A DNA stretch of 64,000 nucleotides from Desulfoscipio geothermicus (GTDB taxonomy: Bacteria > Bacillota > Desulfotomaculia > Desulfotomaculales > Desulfallaceae), in the NCBI GenBank assembly GCA_016841205.1, contig JAENZP010000013.1:31231-95230 (forward strand), given 5' to 3'. Below the pieces are notes generated by a model. It made no database searches and had not been told where the DNA came from. It saw only the letters and a program-made list of their open reading frames with translations. Shown here in pieces: positions 35,307 through 45,198 of the stretch. Every line of letters starts with the position of its first letter. Position 1 is the stretch's first letter. The translations under genes were made by a program, and so were the position numbers.

Positions 35307-37229
35307 TTAAACCTTGTCTTTAACGTACTTAAGCAGCCCACCGGCAAACATAATCTCTATCTGCCGGTCTGAAAGGTTATGTTTAACAGGATAAAGCTTG
35401 TCCCGGGTGACATTGCGTACTTTAGCCGTATTGGCGGCCAGGCACTGTCGGGCGTCCTCAATTAGCAGCACATCGCCAGATTCTATAGTATCATAATCCT
35501 CTTCATTGGCAAAGGTAAGGGGCAGCAGACCAAAGTTCACCAAATTTTGCATGTGAATCCTGGCGAATGATTTGGCAATCACTGCTTTAATACCTAAGTA
35601 CAACGGTGCCAGTGCAGCGTGCTCCCGGCTGGAGCCCTGCCCGTAGTTTAAACCGCCCACGATAATACCGCCACCGGCGGCCAGCGCCCGCTTGGCAAAG
35701 GTGGCATCCACTCGCTCAAAGGCATGCATAGATATGGCCGGGATATTAGACCGTAGCGCCATAATACTAGCCCCGGCCGGCATAATATGGTCGGTGGTAA
35801 TGTTGTCCCCCACCTTCAGCAGCATCTCGCCCTTAATTTCCCCGGGCATAGGACTAGCCACTGGCAGCGGCTTGATGTTGGGTCCCATCACCAACTCCAA
35901 CTCCTCCCGGTTATCCGGCGCCACAATAATCATTCGGTCATCCACTGGGAATTTATCGGGCACAGGCACATCAATAGGCTCACCCAGATCACGAGGGTCG
36001 GTAATAACACCTGTCAGAGCCGCTGCAGCTGCCGCCTCACAGCTCACCAGGCATATTTGGGCATCTTCGGTTCCGCTGCGCCCTTCAAAGTTACGGTTGC
36101 AGGTACGCAAGGACACACCCGCAGAACAGGGTGACTGCCCCACACCCACGCACGGGCCACAGGCACATTCTAGAATTCTGGCTCCCGCAGCTACCAGGTC
36201 GGTCAGTGCCCCATTGGCCGCAAGGCTGGCCAGCACCTGGCGCGAGCCGGGCGCTATCACCAAGCTTACCTGGGAATGCACTGTTTTCCCTTTTAAAATA
36301 GCAGCCACCCGCATTAAATCGGTATAGGAAGAGTTTGTGCAGCTGCCAATAAACACCTGGTCCACTTTCCGGCCGGTTACATCGGCTATTTTAACCACAT
36401 TATCCGGCATGTGCGGCAGGGCAATCAGCGGTTCCAACTCATTTAGTTGAATATCAATGACCTCATCGTACTGGGCATCCGGATCAGGCAGCAATTCCAC
36501 GAAATCACCGGCTCTATCCTGAGAAGCCAAGAATTTGGCGGTAACTGTATCGCTGGGGAATATTGATGATGTAGCCCCCAACTCCGCCCCCATGTTGGTG
36601 ATAGTGGCCCGGTCAGGCACGCTTAGGAAAGCCACACCTTCTCCGGTATACTCCATTACCTTACTCACCCCACCTTTAACCGTAAGCAACCGGAGTACTT
36701 CCAAAATAATATCCTTGGCCGCCACCCACGGGGCCGGTTTACCATGTAGGCGGATATTAATTACCTGGGGCATTTTTACATAAAAAGGATATCCCGCCAT
36801 AGATGTGGCTACATCCAGTCCTCCAGCTCCGATGGCCAGCATACCCAACCCACCACCGGTGGGAGTATGGCTGTCCGAACCCAGCAAGGTTTTGCCCGGC
36901 ACCCCGAAGCGCTCCAGATGCACCTGATGGCAGATGCCATTGCCCATGCGGGAGAATCTTACCCCGAATTTAGCGGCAGCACTCTGCAAAAACTTGTGGT
37001 CATCTGCGTTTTCAAAGCCCACCTGTAAAGTATTATGGTCCACATAACTGACGGAAAGCTCCGTCCGAACAGCAGGAATACCGATGGCCTCAAATTCAAG
37101 ATAAGCCATTGTTCCTGTGGCATCCTGGGTGAGGGTCTGGTCTATCCTCAGCGCAATTTCTTTGCCCGGCGTCATCTCACCTTCCACCAGGTGAGCTGCA
37201 ATAATTTTTCTGGTCATATTCTGGCCCAT
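35307..37229 (-). CDS. Aconitate hydratase
   Basis: About 640 residues of the compact bacterial/homoaconitase-like aconitase type. GSDSHTPTGGGLGMLAIGAG is near the N-terminus. The 4Fe-4S Cys ligands are in FIGSCTNSSYTDLMR and ECACGPCVGVGQSPC, and the swivel domain has DNITTDHIMPAG and GLNYGQGSSREHAALAPLYL. It interconverts citrate and isocitrate. The track start is GTG 37238; AAAGGGAG lies 8 bp before ATG 37229, so that is used. No citrate synthase or isocitrate dehydrogenase gene is nearby. Confidence 0.92.
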   Translation of the reverse strand: MGQNMTRKIIAAHLVEGEMTPGKEIALRIDQTLTQDATGTMAYLEFEAIGIPAVRTELSVSYVDHNTLQVGFENADDHKFLQSAAAKFGVRFSRMGNGICHQVHLERFGVPGKTLLGSDSHTPTGGGLGMLAIGAGGLDVATSMAGYPFYVKMPQVINIRLHGKPAPWVAAKDIILEVLRLLTVKGGVSKVMEYTGEGVAFLSVPDRATITNMGAELGATSSIFPSDTVTAKFLASQDRAGDFVELLPDPDAQYDEVIDIQLNELEPLIALPHMPDNVVKIADVTGRKVDQVFIGSCTNSSYTDLMRVAAILKGKTVHSQVSLVIAPGSRQVLASLAANGALTDLVAAGARILECACGPCVGVGQSPCSAGVSLRTCNRNFEGRSGTEDAQICLVSCEAAAAAALTGVITDPRDLGEPIDVPVPDKFPVDDRMIIVAPDNREELELVMGPNIKPLPVASPMPGEIKGEMLLKVGDNITTDHIMPAGASIMALRSNIPAISMHAFERVDATFAKRALAAGGGIIVGGLNYGQGSSREHAALAPLYLGIKAVIAKSFARIHMQNLVNFGLLPLTFANEEDYDTIESGDVLLIEDARQCLAANTAKVRNVTRDKLYPVKHNLSDRQIEIMFAGGLLKYVKDKV

Positions 37230-37483
37230 TTTGCCCACTCCCTTTCGTATATCGCCTTATTTATTCTCTACAGCCGAACTATACTTAGCTAGCGTTTTTT
37301 AACTTTAGCCATCATATCACTTGGCGCCAATCATTACTCGAAAATGTTTTATTACACCAAACCAATCCTATGTATATATTGCTGCATTTGTTGTTGCCAT
37401 GAACACTTATTTTAATGTTCCACATAGACCATTAAAATCCCTTTCGCCAGTTAGCTCTTCCTTGTCGTAATAACGCGTATCAG

Positions 37484-37512
37484 ACCCCGGCAAAAAACAA
37501 GCCGGGTTATTC
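37484..37512 (-). terminator. spoVT: Weak terminator after spoVT
   Basis: CCCGGC and GCCGGG make a short stem with an A-rich loop, 40-70 bp after the spoVT stop. The T-run is poor on the reverse strand. Confidence 0.4.
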
Positions 37513-37555
37513 ACCCGGTTTGGCAAGATTTATTTATACTTCGTACAATGATTTT

Positions 37556-38089
37556 TTATTCCTTCATTTGTTTAGCCAGAAAAACCGCTGCAGTTTCGGC
37601 AAGCTTATTTTCCAGGTTACCCATTTGGATATCTTCATTAGTAGTAATAATCACAGCACCAATGGCATTATCATTAGTCACGATAGGAGCAATAACACTG
37701 CTCTTAAAAATCACCCGTTCATCTTCTGTTAAACTATGTTCTTCCTGCAAAGTTTTAGTTTGAGCGCTGTGAATAATATCTTCCAGTACTGTCCCAATCG
37801 GTTTTTTCATTAAATCCTTTTTAAAGCCGCCGGAGACAGCAATAATCTCATCTCGATCGGCAACACAAACAATATAACCGATGGCCTCATGCAATGAATC
37901 GGCATATTCCTTGGCGTACTGACCTAAATCGGTAATAGGAGAATATTTCTTTAATATTACCTCCCCTTCCCTGTCCACATATATCTCCAGTGGCTCGCCG
38001 TCCCGTATCCTCATTGTGCGCCTGATTTCCTTGGGTATAACTACCCGACCCAAGTCATCTATCCTTCTAACAATACCAGTAGCTTTCAT
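37556..38089 (-). CDS. spoVT: Stage V sporulation protein T
   Basis: The 177 residues have an N-terminal AbrB swapped-hairpin DNA-binding domain (MKATGIVRRIDDLGRVVIPK then EIRRTMRIRDGEPLEIYVD). A C-terminal GAF-like domain follows (EAIGYIVCVADRDEIIAVSG ... SSVIAPIVTNDNAIGAVIIT). The length equals that of SpoVT. It modulates sigma-G-dependent genes in the forespore. This is the strongest single marker that the organism forms endospores. The start follows AGAGGAGGATCAT. Confidence 0.93.
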   Translation of the reverse strand: MKATGIVRRIDDLGRVVIPKEIRRTMRIRDGEPLEIYVDREGEVILKKYSPITDLGQYAKEYADSLHEAIGYIVCVADRDEIIAVSGGFKKDLMKKPIGTVLEDIIHSAQTKTLQEEHSLTEDERVIFKSSVIAPIVTNDNAIGAVIITTNEDIQMGNLENKLAETAAVFLAKQMKE

Positions 38090-38440
38090 ATGATCCTCCT
38101 CTTAAATGGTATTTTATTATTCGCATGACAGTAGTTCAGTTTTTCCGATTTATACTTATCATTAGTAGAAAAATATGAAAGTATGTGAGTAAAAAGAATC
38201 CATTCCTTAAAGTCCCATAAATAACCATCTAGTTCATTTTACCTGCCTTAATCTTATTATACATATATCTGCTTAATATAGGAAATTTATTAAAAATACG
38301 ACATAATGCAATTCCAGATGATGTTTCTGTCGGTTACGCGGTATTTACTTGTTTTGTATGTTGATATATCATGTATTAGTAAAAGTATTTTAATAACTGG
38401 CACGGCAAAGAGCAAGGCTATTTAGCAGGAGGTTAAATAA
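38090..38440. other. Divergent region between spoVT and phosphate genes
   Basis: AT-rich, with no gene and no clear palindrome. It must hold the spoVT promoter (sigma-G in known cases) and the phosphate operon promoter. Confidence 0.4.
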
Positions 38441-39055
38441 ATGTTATTTAAAAAGAAAGATATTTTTATGGAAACCCTTATTTTAAGCGCAAAAAATTTA
38501 AAAGAAGCCAGCGACTTATTCATGGAGGAAATTAATAATTTACATGAGGTGGAAGAATACGCTAAAAGGATAAAAATGCTTGAGGACGAAGGGGACGAGT
38601 ATACCCATACAATTATTCGTGCCTTGAATAAAACTTTTATAACACCGCTGGAAAGGGAAGATATCCTTGGACTAGCCGTAAAGATAGACGATGTTTTGGA
38701 TGGCATTGAGGAATGCGCAGACCGGCTGTGTCTATACCAAGTTAAAGAGGCCGACGACTATATCAAAGCATTTGCTCAAAATATTGTCCAAAACTCTAAT
38801 GAAATAATAGCTGCCATGGATCTGCTGGAACAAAAGCAATTACAGCAAATGATGAAACACGTATTTAGAATTAATGAATTGGAAAATGAAGCTGATCATC
38901 TGCTGAGGGAATGTATAAGGAATTTATTTGAGGAATGTAACGACCCCATACTAATTATTAAGAAAATGCAATTATATGAAATGTTAGAACGTATCACGGA
39001 TGTTTGTGAGGATGTGGCCAATATCCTAGAGACTTTGCAGATGCGCAATTCATAA
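38441..39055 (+). CDS. PhoU-like (DUF47) phosphate-transport accessory protein
   Basis: The 204-residue, largely helical protein has the DUF47/PhoU_div pattern: LMEEINNLHEVEEYAKRIKM, EDEGDEYTHTIIRALNKTFI, TPLEREDILGLAVKIDDVLD and a C-terminal repeat (INELENEADHLLRECIRNLF). DUF47 genes nearly always precede a Pit transporter and are thought to control it. Here pit follows after 11 bp. The start follows AGGAGG. Confidence 0.9.
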   Translation: MLFKKKDIFMETLILSAKNLKEASDLFMEEINNLHEVEEYAKRIKMLEDEGDEYTHTIIRALNKTFITPLEREDILGLAVKIDDVLDGIEECADRLCLYQVKEADDYIKAFAQNIVQNSNEIIAAMDLLEQKQLQQMMKHVFRINELENEADHLLRECIRNLFEECNDPILIIKKMQLYEMLERITDVCEDVANILETLQMRNS

Positions 39056-39066
39056 GGAGATTATGT

Positions 39067-40065
39067 ATGGATTCAACTATTATTTTAGTTTTCATTGTGG
39101 TCGTGATGGCCCTTTCCTTTGATTTTATCAATGGCTTTCATGATACTGCCAATGCCATTGCCACTTCTATATCTACCAAGGCATTAACTCCTCGGATAGC
39201 CATTATCTTAGCTTCCTCAATGAATCTAATTGGCGCATTAACTTTTACGGGTGTGGCCAAAACTATTGGCAGCCAAATTGCCGACCCGTTTAAACTGAAA
39301 AACGGCTTGATCGTTATTATAGTCGCGTTAATTTCTGCCATTATTTGGAACCTGGTAACCTGGTATTACGGTATACCAAGCAGTTCCTCCCATGCCCTGA
39401 TCGGTTCATTAGCCGGTTCGGTAGTTGCTGCTGCAGGCTTATCCGGGGTTAATTTAGAAGGTTTTATTAATATTATTAAAGCGCTGATCTTTTCACCTTT
39501 TGCAGCCTTTGCTGTTGGTTATGTAATCATGTCGATACTGAGGTTTATCTTTAAAAATGTCAATCCCCATACTGCAAACCGCAGTTTTAGGTCGCTGCAG
39601 ATATTCACCGCTGCGTTCCAGGCATTCAGCCACGGCACCAATGATGCCCAAAAATCAATGGGTATTATCACCTTTGCGCTAATCGCGGGTGGGCTTCATA
39701 CAACAATGGAGATACCATTTTGGGTTAAATTATCCTGCGCTATAGCTATGGCTATGGGGACATCGATCGGTGGCTGGAGAATTATCAAAACGGTGGGCAC
39801 TAAAATCATTAAGTTGCAGCCCATGAGTGGTTTTGCCTCTGATATATCATCAGCCACGGTAATACTCACCGCTACTGCACTAGGCCAGCCCGTGAGCACT
39901 ACCCACGTGATATCTTCCGCCATTATGGGCGTCGGTTCAGCAAAAAGTGTCTTTTCGGTAAAATGGGGGACGGCGCAGAAAATGGTTACCGCATGGCTGA
40001 TTACCCTGCCCGTAACCTCCTTAATGGCAGGGATGATCTACTTGGCCGTTTCCATTTTCATATAA
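39067..40065 (+). CDS. pit: Inorganic phosphate transporter, PiT family
   Basis: The 332-residue membrane protein has the two PiT repeats: DFINGFHDTANAIATSISTK near the N-terminus and AFSHGTNDAQKSMGIITFAL in the second half. WYGIPSSSSHALIGSLAGS and ALGQPVSTTHVISSAIMGVG are the paired pore motifs. It takes up phosphate (or metal-phosphate) driven by H+ or Na+. It forms an operon with the DUF47 gene and is followed by a terminator. Confidence 0.93.
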   Translation: MDSTIILVFIVVVMALSFDFINGFHDTANAIATSISTKALTPRIAIILASSMNLIGALTFTGVAKTIGSQIADPFKLKNGLIVIIVALISAIIWNLVTWYYGIPSSSSHALIGSLAGSVVAAAGLSGVNLEGFINIIKALIFSPFAAFAVGYVIMSILRFIFKNVNPHTANRSFRSLQIFTAAFQAFSHGTNDAQKSMGIITFALIAGGLHTTMEIPFWVKLSCAIAMAMGTSIGGWRIIKTVGTKIIKLQPMSGFASDISSATVILTATALGQPVSTTHVISSAIMGVGSAKSVFSVKWGTAQKMVTAWLITLPVTSLMAGMIYLAVSIFI

Positions 40066-40080
40066 ATAGGGAACATAAAA

Positions 40081-40118
40081 AAAGGTTTCCAGGCAGGACT
40101 TGGTCTGGAACCCTTTTA
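40081..40118 (+). terminator. Intrinsic terminator after pit
   Basis: AAAGGTTTCCAG and CTGGAACCCTTTT form a stem with a 12-nt loop and one mismatch. Confidence 0.8.
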
Positions 40119-40246
40119 CTTATGCTGTTTAACAATAGACGGCGACCTTGGCCGTTTTACTTATTTTTATAATATAAGTTATATGTAGATAGGCCTGATC
40201 TGTTTTTCTATTTTTACATATTCAATTTAGCCAATAAATGATATCA

Positions 40247-40270
40247 TGTCAAATGTCAAGGTCTGACCTC
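40247..40270 (+). repeat. 24-bp interspersed repeat, copy 4 (inside galU 3' end)
   Basis: TGTCAAATGTCAAGGTCTGACCTC. On the reverse strand it encodes the last residues (RSDLDI) and the TGA stop of galU. Confidence 0.85.
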
Positions 40271-41172
40271 TTGGTTGCAGCTACTTCCTCCATCAGTACT
40301 GTTTCCTTGGCCACAATTTTGACAAGATACTCCAGAAATTCGTCCTTTAAATCTTCTCTTCTCAACGCCGCTTCCACCGTGGCCTCTAAAAAGCCCTGCC
40401 TATTCCCAACATCATATCTTCTACCTTCAAAATTATAGGCATACACAGCCTCCTGCTGAGCCAGCTCTGTTAAAGCATCGGTAAGCTGTATCTCGCCACC
40501 TTTACCCGGCTTAGTATGCTTCAAGATTTCAAATATGCCCGGATTAATAATATATCTTCCTAAAATAGCCACATTTGAGGGGGCTTCTTCAACAGATGGT
40601 TTCTCAACTAACCCGCTTACTTTATATACCCGGTCTGCAACTTTATGACCTTCAATAATACCATACTTACTGACTTCTTGAGGTGCAACTTCCTGTACAC
40701 CTAGAATAGATGCCTGGTATTGATCATAGGCTTCAAGCATCTGTTTTAAACACGGCTCCTCATCATTATGTACGATATCATCTCCCAAGAGTACAGCAAA
40801 AGGCTCGCTGCCTACAAAGGTTCGTGCACAATAGATGGCGTGACCCAGCCCTTTTGGATCTTTTTGTCTTATATAATGGATATCCACCATCTCAGACACG
40901 TTCTTTACTATTTCCAGCAATTCATGTTTATTATTTTTTTCAAGTTCAAGCTCTAGTGTAATTGACCGATCAAAATGATCTTCAATAGCCCTTTTGCACT
41001 TCCCCGTTACGATCAAAATTTCTTTAATTCCCGACGCAATCGCTTCTTCAATAATATATTGAATTGTAGGCTTATCCACTATTGGTAACATTTCTTTGGG
41101 CATGGCTTTTGTAGCTGGTAAAAAACGAGTGCCTAAACCTGCTGCAGGTATGACTGCTTTACGTACTTTCAT
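40249..41172 (-). CDS. galU: UTP-glucose-1-phosphate uridylyltransferase
   Basis: The 307 residues include the nucleotidyltransferase signature AVIPAAGLGTRFLPATKAMP, EEAIASGIKEILIVTGKCKR, FAVLLGDDIVHNDEEPC, GLVEKPSVEEAPSN and GKGGEIQLTDALTELAQQE. It makes UDP-glucose from UTP and glucose-1-phosphate for cell-surface glycans; galE downstream in the window fits the same supply route. The C-terminus (KRSDLDI) is encoded by the interspersed repeat. The start follows AGGAGG. Confidence 0.94.
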   Translation of the reverse strand: MKVRKAVIPAAGLGTRFLPATKAMPKEMLPIVDKPTIQYIIEEAIASGIKEILIVTGKCKRAIEDHFDRSITLELELEKNNKHELLEIVKNVSEMVDIHYIRQKDPKGLGHAIYCARTFVGSEPFAVLLGDDIVHNDEEPCLKQMLEAYDQYQASILGVQEVAPQEVSKYGIIEGHKVADRVYKVSGLVEKPSVEEAPSNVAILGRYIINPGIFEILKHTKPGKGGEIQLTDALTELAQQEAVYAYNFEGRRYDVGNRQGFLEATVEAALRREDLKDEFLEYLVKIVAKETVLMEEVAATKRSDLDI

Positions 41173-41511
41173 GTTTTAGCTGCCTCCTATTCTCAAATTA
41201 ATTACATTATATTCTATATTGTCAACTAATAAAATAATACTCACATCGGACCCGGTACAAACGATTATTATAACACTTATTCAGGTGCTCTTTTACCCTT
41301 ATTATACCAGATTTAAATCCGTCTAAATAACTTATTTAATTATTGTTAAATTTATACATTAAGCAGGTTACTTTAAATGGAAGCAACGTGCTATAATGCT
41401 CTTAAAGATAATCTCTTACTTACAGATTAATTAGTTAAGGCCCTTTTCTTGCATGCTTAGATTAATACAAATTGCATAGCTTTGACTAATTTTTTGGCTG
41501 GGAGGAAACCA
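41173..41511. other. Divergent region between galU and the AOR operon
   Basis: AT-rich, with no gene or recognised RNA. No Moco-type aptamer is seen here, although the AOR needs the cofactor. Confidence 0.4.
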
Positions 41512-41910
41512 ATGGGTAAAATACTTCATGCCGACCAAATGAAAAAATGTATTGGTTGTTATTCGTGCATGCTAGCCTGTGCCCGTACGATTCAGCATGA
41601 TTTTTCACCCCGCAAAGCGGCGATACAAATAAGAAGTGTCGGGGGGTTACAAAGTCGGCTGGTGGTTGATATTTGCCGTGGTTGTACAGACCCCCCATGT
41701 GCACTAGCTTGTAATTGCAGTGCATTAAGCGCTCGTTTAGATGGAGGAGTACGTTTCTATAAGGATAAGTGTATCGGCTGCGGCAATTGCGTTGAAGCAT
41801 GTACGGCAGGTGCCATCCGCTTTGACGAAGATAATAAGCGGCCCATCGTATGTATTCAATGCGGTACCTGCGTCAAATATTGTCCCCACGAAGTGCTTTC
41901 CATGAAATAG
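41512..41910 (+). CDS. Polyferredoxin-type electron carrier for AOR
   Basis: About 132 residues from ATG 41512 (GGGAGGAAACCA). The Cys clusters are CIGCYSCMLAC, CRGCTDPPCALAC, CIGCGNCVEAC and CIQCGTCVKYC. These are enough for about four 4Fe-4S clusters, in the HycB/PhsB-like arrangement. The AOR gene follows after 40 bp, so it is the likely electron acceptor or donor of the aldehyde oxidoreductase. The track start at 41482 lacks a ribosome binding site. Confidence 0.9.
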   Translation: MGKILHADQMKKCIGCYSCMLACARTIQHDFSPRKAAIQIRSVGGLQSRLVVDICRGCTDPPCALACNCSALSARLDGGVRFYKDKCIGCGNCVEACTAGAIRFDEDNKRPIVCIQCGTCVKYCPHEVLSMK

Positions 41911-41950
41911 GCTCAACCCCATACCACCGCCAGGCAAGGGAGGCTTTTTG

Positions 41951-43690
41951 ATGACAAACACATCCACCATAAGGGTACTCGAAATAGACCTCACTGAAAA
42001 AAAAATTATAGTGCAGGATAGAGATGATCTTGCGCCCTTTTGGGGAGGCACCGGGCTGGCCACCAGGTTGTTTGCCGAATATGCAGCATACGATAAAGAC
42101 CCATTGGACCCGGCTCAGCCGGTAGTACTGGCCTGCGGCCCACTGTCCGCCATCTTTCCTATGGCTACAAAAGCTGTAGCCGTTTTCCGCTCACCACTAA
42201 CCGGAGAATGGGGAGAAAGCCATGCCGGTATGCGCATTGCCATTGCCATGCGCTTTTGCGGCTTCCGAGCCATCATAATCCGTGGCAAGGCAGAGCGCCC
42301 TGTTTATCTAACTATAGGACCCAACAGGGTGGACTTTCAGGATGGCACGCCCCTGTGGGGGCTGCCCACGGACGAAACCGGGCGTATTTTGCGTCAAACC
42401 TCACCCGGACGAAGCTTTCGAAGCTGCCTGCGTATAGGACCGGCGGGAGAAAAACAGGTGGCTTTTGCCAACGTTAATGTTGATACCTACCGGCATTTCG
42501 GACGCCTGGGCCTTGGCGCCGTGTTCGGGGCCAAGCTGCTCAAGGCAATGGTCATTTACGGTGAAGCCTCTGAGCCCATACCCGATGTCAAACATTACAG
42601 AGAGGTTTACGATTCTATTTATCATCTTGCCGTCAATACGGATATAATGGAAAAATACCACGGCCTGGGCACTTCCGGGAATATCGCCGCATTAAGCGCC
42701 CTGGGTGGTCTGCCCACAGAGAATTTACGAAAGAATTCATTTCACCGGAGCAGTGCCATTTCCGGAGAAGCCTTTGCCAGGGATACCCTGGTACGTAAAG
42801 TAGCCTGTACAGGCTGCCCGGTGGGCTGTATCCATATAGGAGTCCGGCGCAAACTTTTTGCGCCGGGACACGAGTATGAAGCTGCCTACTTATCTTACGA
42901 TTATGAATTAATATTCGCACTGGGTTCTTTACTAGGGATTACTACACAGGAACAGATATATGATCTTATTGAATACGTTGAGATGTCCGGAATGGACGCC
43001 ATAACCGCCGGAGTGCTTCTCGCATGGCTGACTGAAGCGTATCAGAAGGGTGTTGTAACAAAAGAAGAACTTGGTGTTGAGCCGGTTTTTAACAATGAGA
43101 CCAATTATATAAGAATTTTGGAAGATATAGTTAACCAGCCCAATACTTTATACCGCCTATTGGCCTGCGGCACCAACCGTGCAGCGCAAAAACTGGGAGG
43201 GCAAGAATTCGCGCTTACCCTGGGAAACAATGAAATGGCCGGTTATCACACCGGTTACGCTAATCTGCTAGGTTTATCTTTCGGGACGCGCCATTCGCAC
43301 CTGGATAACGCCGGCTACTCTATCGACCAGAAGGCTTTACGAAACAATTTCAGCCGGGAGCAAATCGTCCGGGAAATTATAGCCGAGGAGAAATGGCGCA
43401 ACGTGCTAAACAGCCTTTGTGTTTGCCTTTTTGCGAGAGAAGTATATACCAAGGAAAATATTTGCGCCGCCCTTTCCTGTGTGGGCATAACCGTGACCGG
43501 TGAAGATCTGGATAAACTGGGCGAAGAAATATTTCACATTAAGAACCAAATACGGCTCAAATTGGGGTATAATCCAAATAATTTAACCTTTGCTGATCGC
43601 TATTTTGAAACTCCTGCTCTGGGACAAGAATTAAGCCGGCAAACCCTTAATGATTTAGCTGCCATATATCGTAGACTGGCTGGCATATAA
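41951..43690 (+). CDS. Aldehyde ferredoxin oxidoreductase (W/Mo-bis-pyranopterin)
   Basis: About 579 residues. The N-terminal domain has FWGGTGLATRLFAEYAAYD and SPLTGEWGESHAGMRIAIAM. The middle has FANVNVDTYRHFGRLGLGAV, the 4Fe-4S ligand stretch CTGCPVGCIHIG with a further Cys in LNSLCVCLFAR, and EYEAAYLSYDYELIFALGSL. It oxidises aldehydes (or reduces acids) using a tungsten or molybdenum pyranopterin. The AOR subtype cannot be fixed from sequence alone. TTG 41948 is the track start; ATG 41951 fits GGGAGG. The Moco genes at 55 and 62 kb match its needs. Confidence 0.9.
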   Translation: MTNTSTIRVLEIDLTEKKIIVQDRDDLAPFWGGTGLATRLFAEYAAYDKDPLDPAQPVVLACGPLSAIFPMATKAVAVFRSPLTGEWGESHAGMRIAIAMRFCGFRAIIIRGKAERPVYLTIGPNRVDFQDGTPLWGLPTDETGRILRQTSPGRSFRSCLRIGPAGEKQVAFANVNVDTYRHFGRLGLGAVFGAKLLKAMVIYGEASEPIPDVKHYREVYDSIYHLAVNTDIMEKYHGLGTSGNIAALSALGGLPTENLRKNSFHRSSAISGEAFARDTLVRKVACTGCPVGCIHIGVRRKLFAPGHEYEAAYLSYDYELIFALGSLLGITTQEQIYDLIEYVEMSGMDAITAGVLLAWLTEAYQKGVVTKEELGVEPVFNNETNYIRILEDIVNQPNTLYRLLACGTNRAAQKLGGQEFALTLGNNEMAGYHTGYANLLGLSFGTRHSHLDNAGYSIDQKALRNNFSREQIVREIIAEEKWRNVLNSLCVCLFAREVYTKENICAALSCVGITVTGEDLDKLGEEIFHIKNQIRLKLGYNPNNLTFADRYFETPALGQELSRQTLNDLAAIYRRLAGI

Positions 43691-43702
43691 CACGAATTAT
43701 AT

Positions 43703-43820
43703 AAAAAACCCCCGCGGTAGTTCAGTAGTTCCATAAAAACTCCCCTTTGTGTAGCCCTGAATTTTTGTTTTTTCAGGTGTCTACTCAAAGGGGAGCTTAT
43801 CACACCGGCAGGGGTTTTTT
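43703..43820. terminator. Nested double hairpin after AOR
   Basis: An outer pair (AAAAAACCCC ... GGGGTTTTTT) encloses a second, nearly perfect palindrome at 43740-43795: CTCCCCTTTG...CAAAGGGGAG, then TGTAG/CTACT-like and CCTGAA/TTCAGG pairs around a T-rich loop. It separates the convergent AOR and galE genes. It looks like a terminator that received a small palindromic insert. Confidence 0.7.
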
Positions 43821-43846
43821 ATTGTAATTTTTTAGCACACCCGTAG

Positions 43847-44839
43847 CTAATCTGCGAATGTGTTGAACCTCCAGGCATCGCGACACATTTCCGCGATGCC
43901 CCGTTGAGCAATCCAGTTAAGCTCCCGCCTGGCTTTTGAGACATCGGCATAACACTTGGCAATATCGCCTGGTCTGCGTTCTACGATTTCATAAGGTACT
44001 TCTATATTATTTACCTCTTCAAAGGCCTTGACTAACTGCAAAACTGAAGTTCCTTGACCGGTACCAAGATTATAAATGTGTACACCTTCGGTTAAATTAT
44101 TAAGTGCAGCAACATGGCCTTCAGCCAAATCCATCACATGAATATAATCTCTAACACCTGTCCCATCAACAGTTGGGTAGTCATTTCCGTAAACTCTTAA
44201 TTTATCCAGCTTTCTTTTAGCCACTTGTGTCACATAAGGCATTAGGTTGTTTGGTATACCGGTTGGCGCTTCACCAATTAATCCGCTCTCATGGGCTCCC
44301 ACCGGATTAAAATACCTTAACAGAGATACTGAAAAGTCCGGATTTGATTTGGATACATCAGTAAGAATTCGCTCACTAATTGCTTTAGTTTCACCATATG
44401 GATTCGTGGTTGGCAGCAATTCCATAGTTTCCACAAAAGGAACTTCATTCTCTCCATACACTGTCGCAGATGAGCTAAAAACAAACCTGTTAACATTATA
44501 TTTCTTACTTACCTTGGCCAGCACCATCGTGCTGACAATATTGTTATAATAATACGCTAGTGGTTTTTCTACAGACTCACCTACCGCCTTAAAACCGGCA
44601 AAATGAATAATGCCATCAATTGAGTGTTTAGCAAAGATATCATCCACCGTTTCTTCTTCGGTTACATCGACGCGATAAAAAGTGACGTCATAACCTGTGA
44701 TTTGTTTTATCTTGTCAATAGTCTCAGCTTTACTGTTGCTAAGGTTATCCGCAACAATCACTTGATGCCCTGCCTGCATTAGAGCAACGCAAGTGTGTGA
44801 ACCTATAAATCCAGCACCGCCGGTAACTAGTATGTTCAT
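43847..44839 (-). CDS. galE: UDP-glucose 4-epimerase
   Basis: About 330 residues of the SDR family. It has NILVTGGAGFIGSHTCVALM, IHFAGFKAVGESVEKPLAYY, the Ser FSSSATVYGE, the catalytic YGETKAISE, SLLRYFNPVGAHESG and GVRDYIHVMDLAEGHVAALN. It interconverts UDP-glucose and UDP-galactose. The track start is TTG 44848; ATG 44839 gives the standard N-terminus and is used. Confidence 0.94.
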   Translation of the reverse strand: MNILVTGGAGFIGSHTCVALMQAGHQVIVADNLSNSKAETIDKIKQITGYDVTFYRVDVTEEETVDDIFAKHSIDGIIHFAGFKAVGESVEKPLAYYYNNIVSTMVLAKVSKKYNVNRFVFSSSATVYGENEVPFVETMELLPTTNPYGETKAISERILTDVSKSNPDFSVSLLRYFNPVGAHESGLIGEAPTGIPNNLMPYVTQVAKRKLDKLRVYGNDYPTVDGTGVRDYIHVMDLAEGHVAALNNLTEGVHIYNLGTGQGTSVLQLVKAFEEVNNIEVPYEIVERRPGDIAKCYADVSKARRELNWIAQRGIAEMCRDAWRFNTFAD

Positions 44840-45198
44840 AAAGGTCAAATCAACCTTTCTGTGATAAGGTACAGCTAAAATATTTTTTTAAGCCCGCATA
44901 TTCATTATATGCCATTTAATTTCTACGAGTAGTGTTTTATCTCGCTGGGTATACAAATTCACTCTACCAAAATAAAAAAGGTGTTCTGTACTTGAAAGGG
45001 CCAAATAGCTCATAGATAACATTGGGGTCCTCTCTCAATGATTTACTTGAGAAAAACAATAAAATAACTACATATTACAATAATTTCAATCAGATGACGA
45101 CGGGACTATTTACACCTGAGAAATTCTCTGTACCGAACCGGGTCAGTCCCTACATACGCAAATCATTGAAAAAAACGTCTACCATGCCCCCACTGGAT
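44840..45198. other. Gap between galE and the subtilase gene
   Basis: No supported gene. A 69-codon plus-strand frame (45022-45231) overlaps the subtilase end and has no ribosome binding site. No terminator was recognised for the subtilase gene. Confidence 0.4.
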
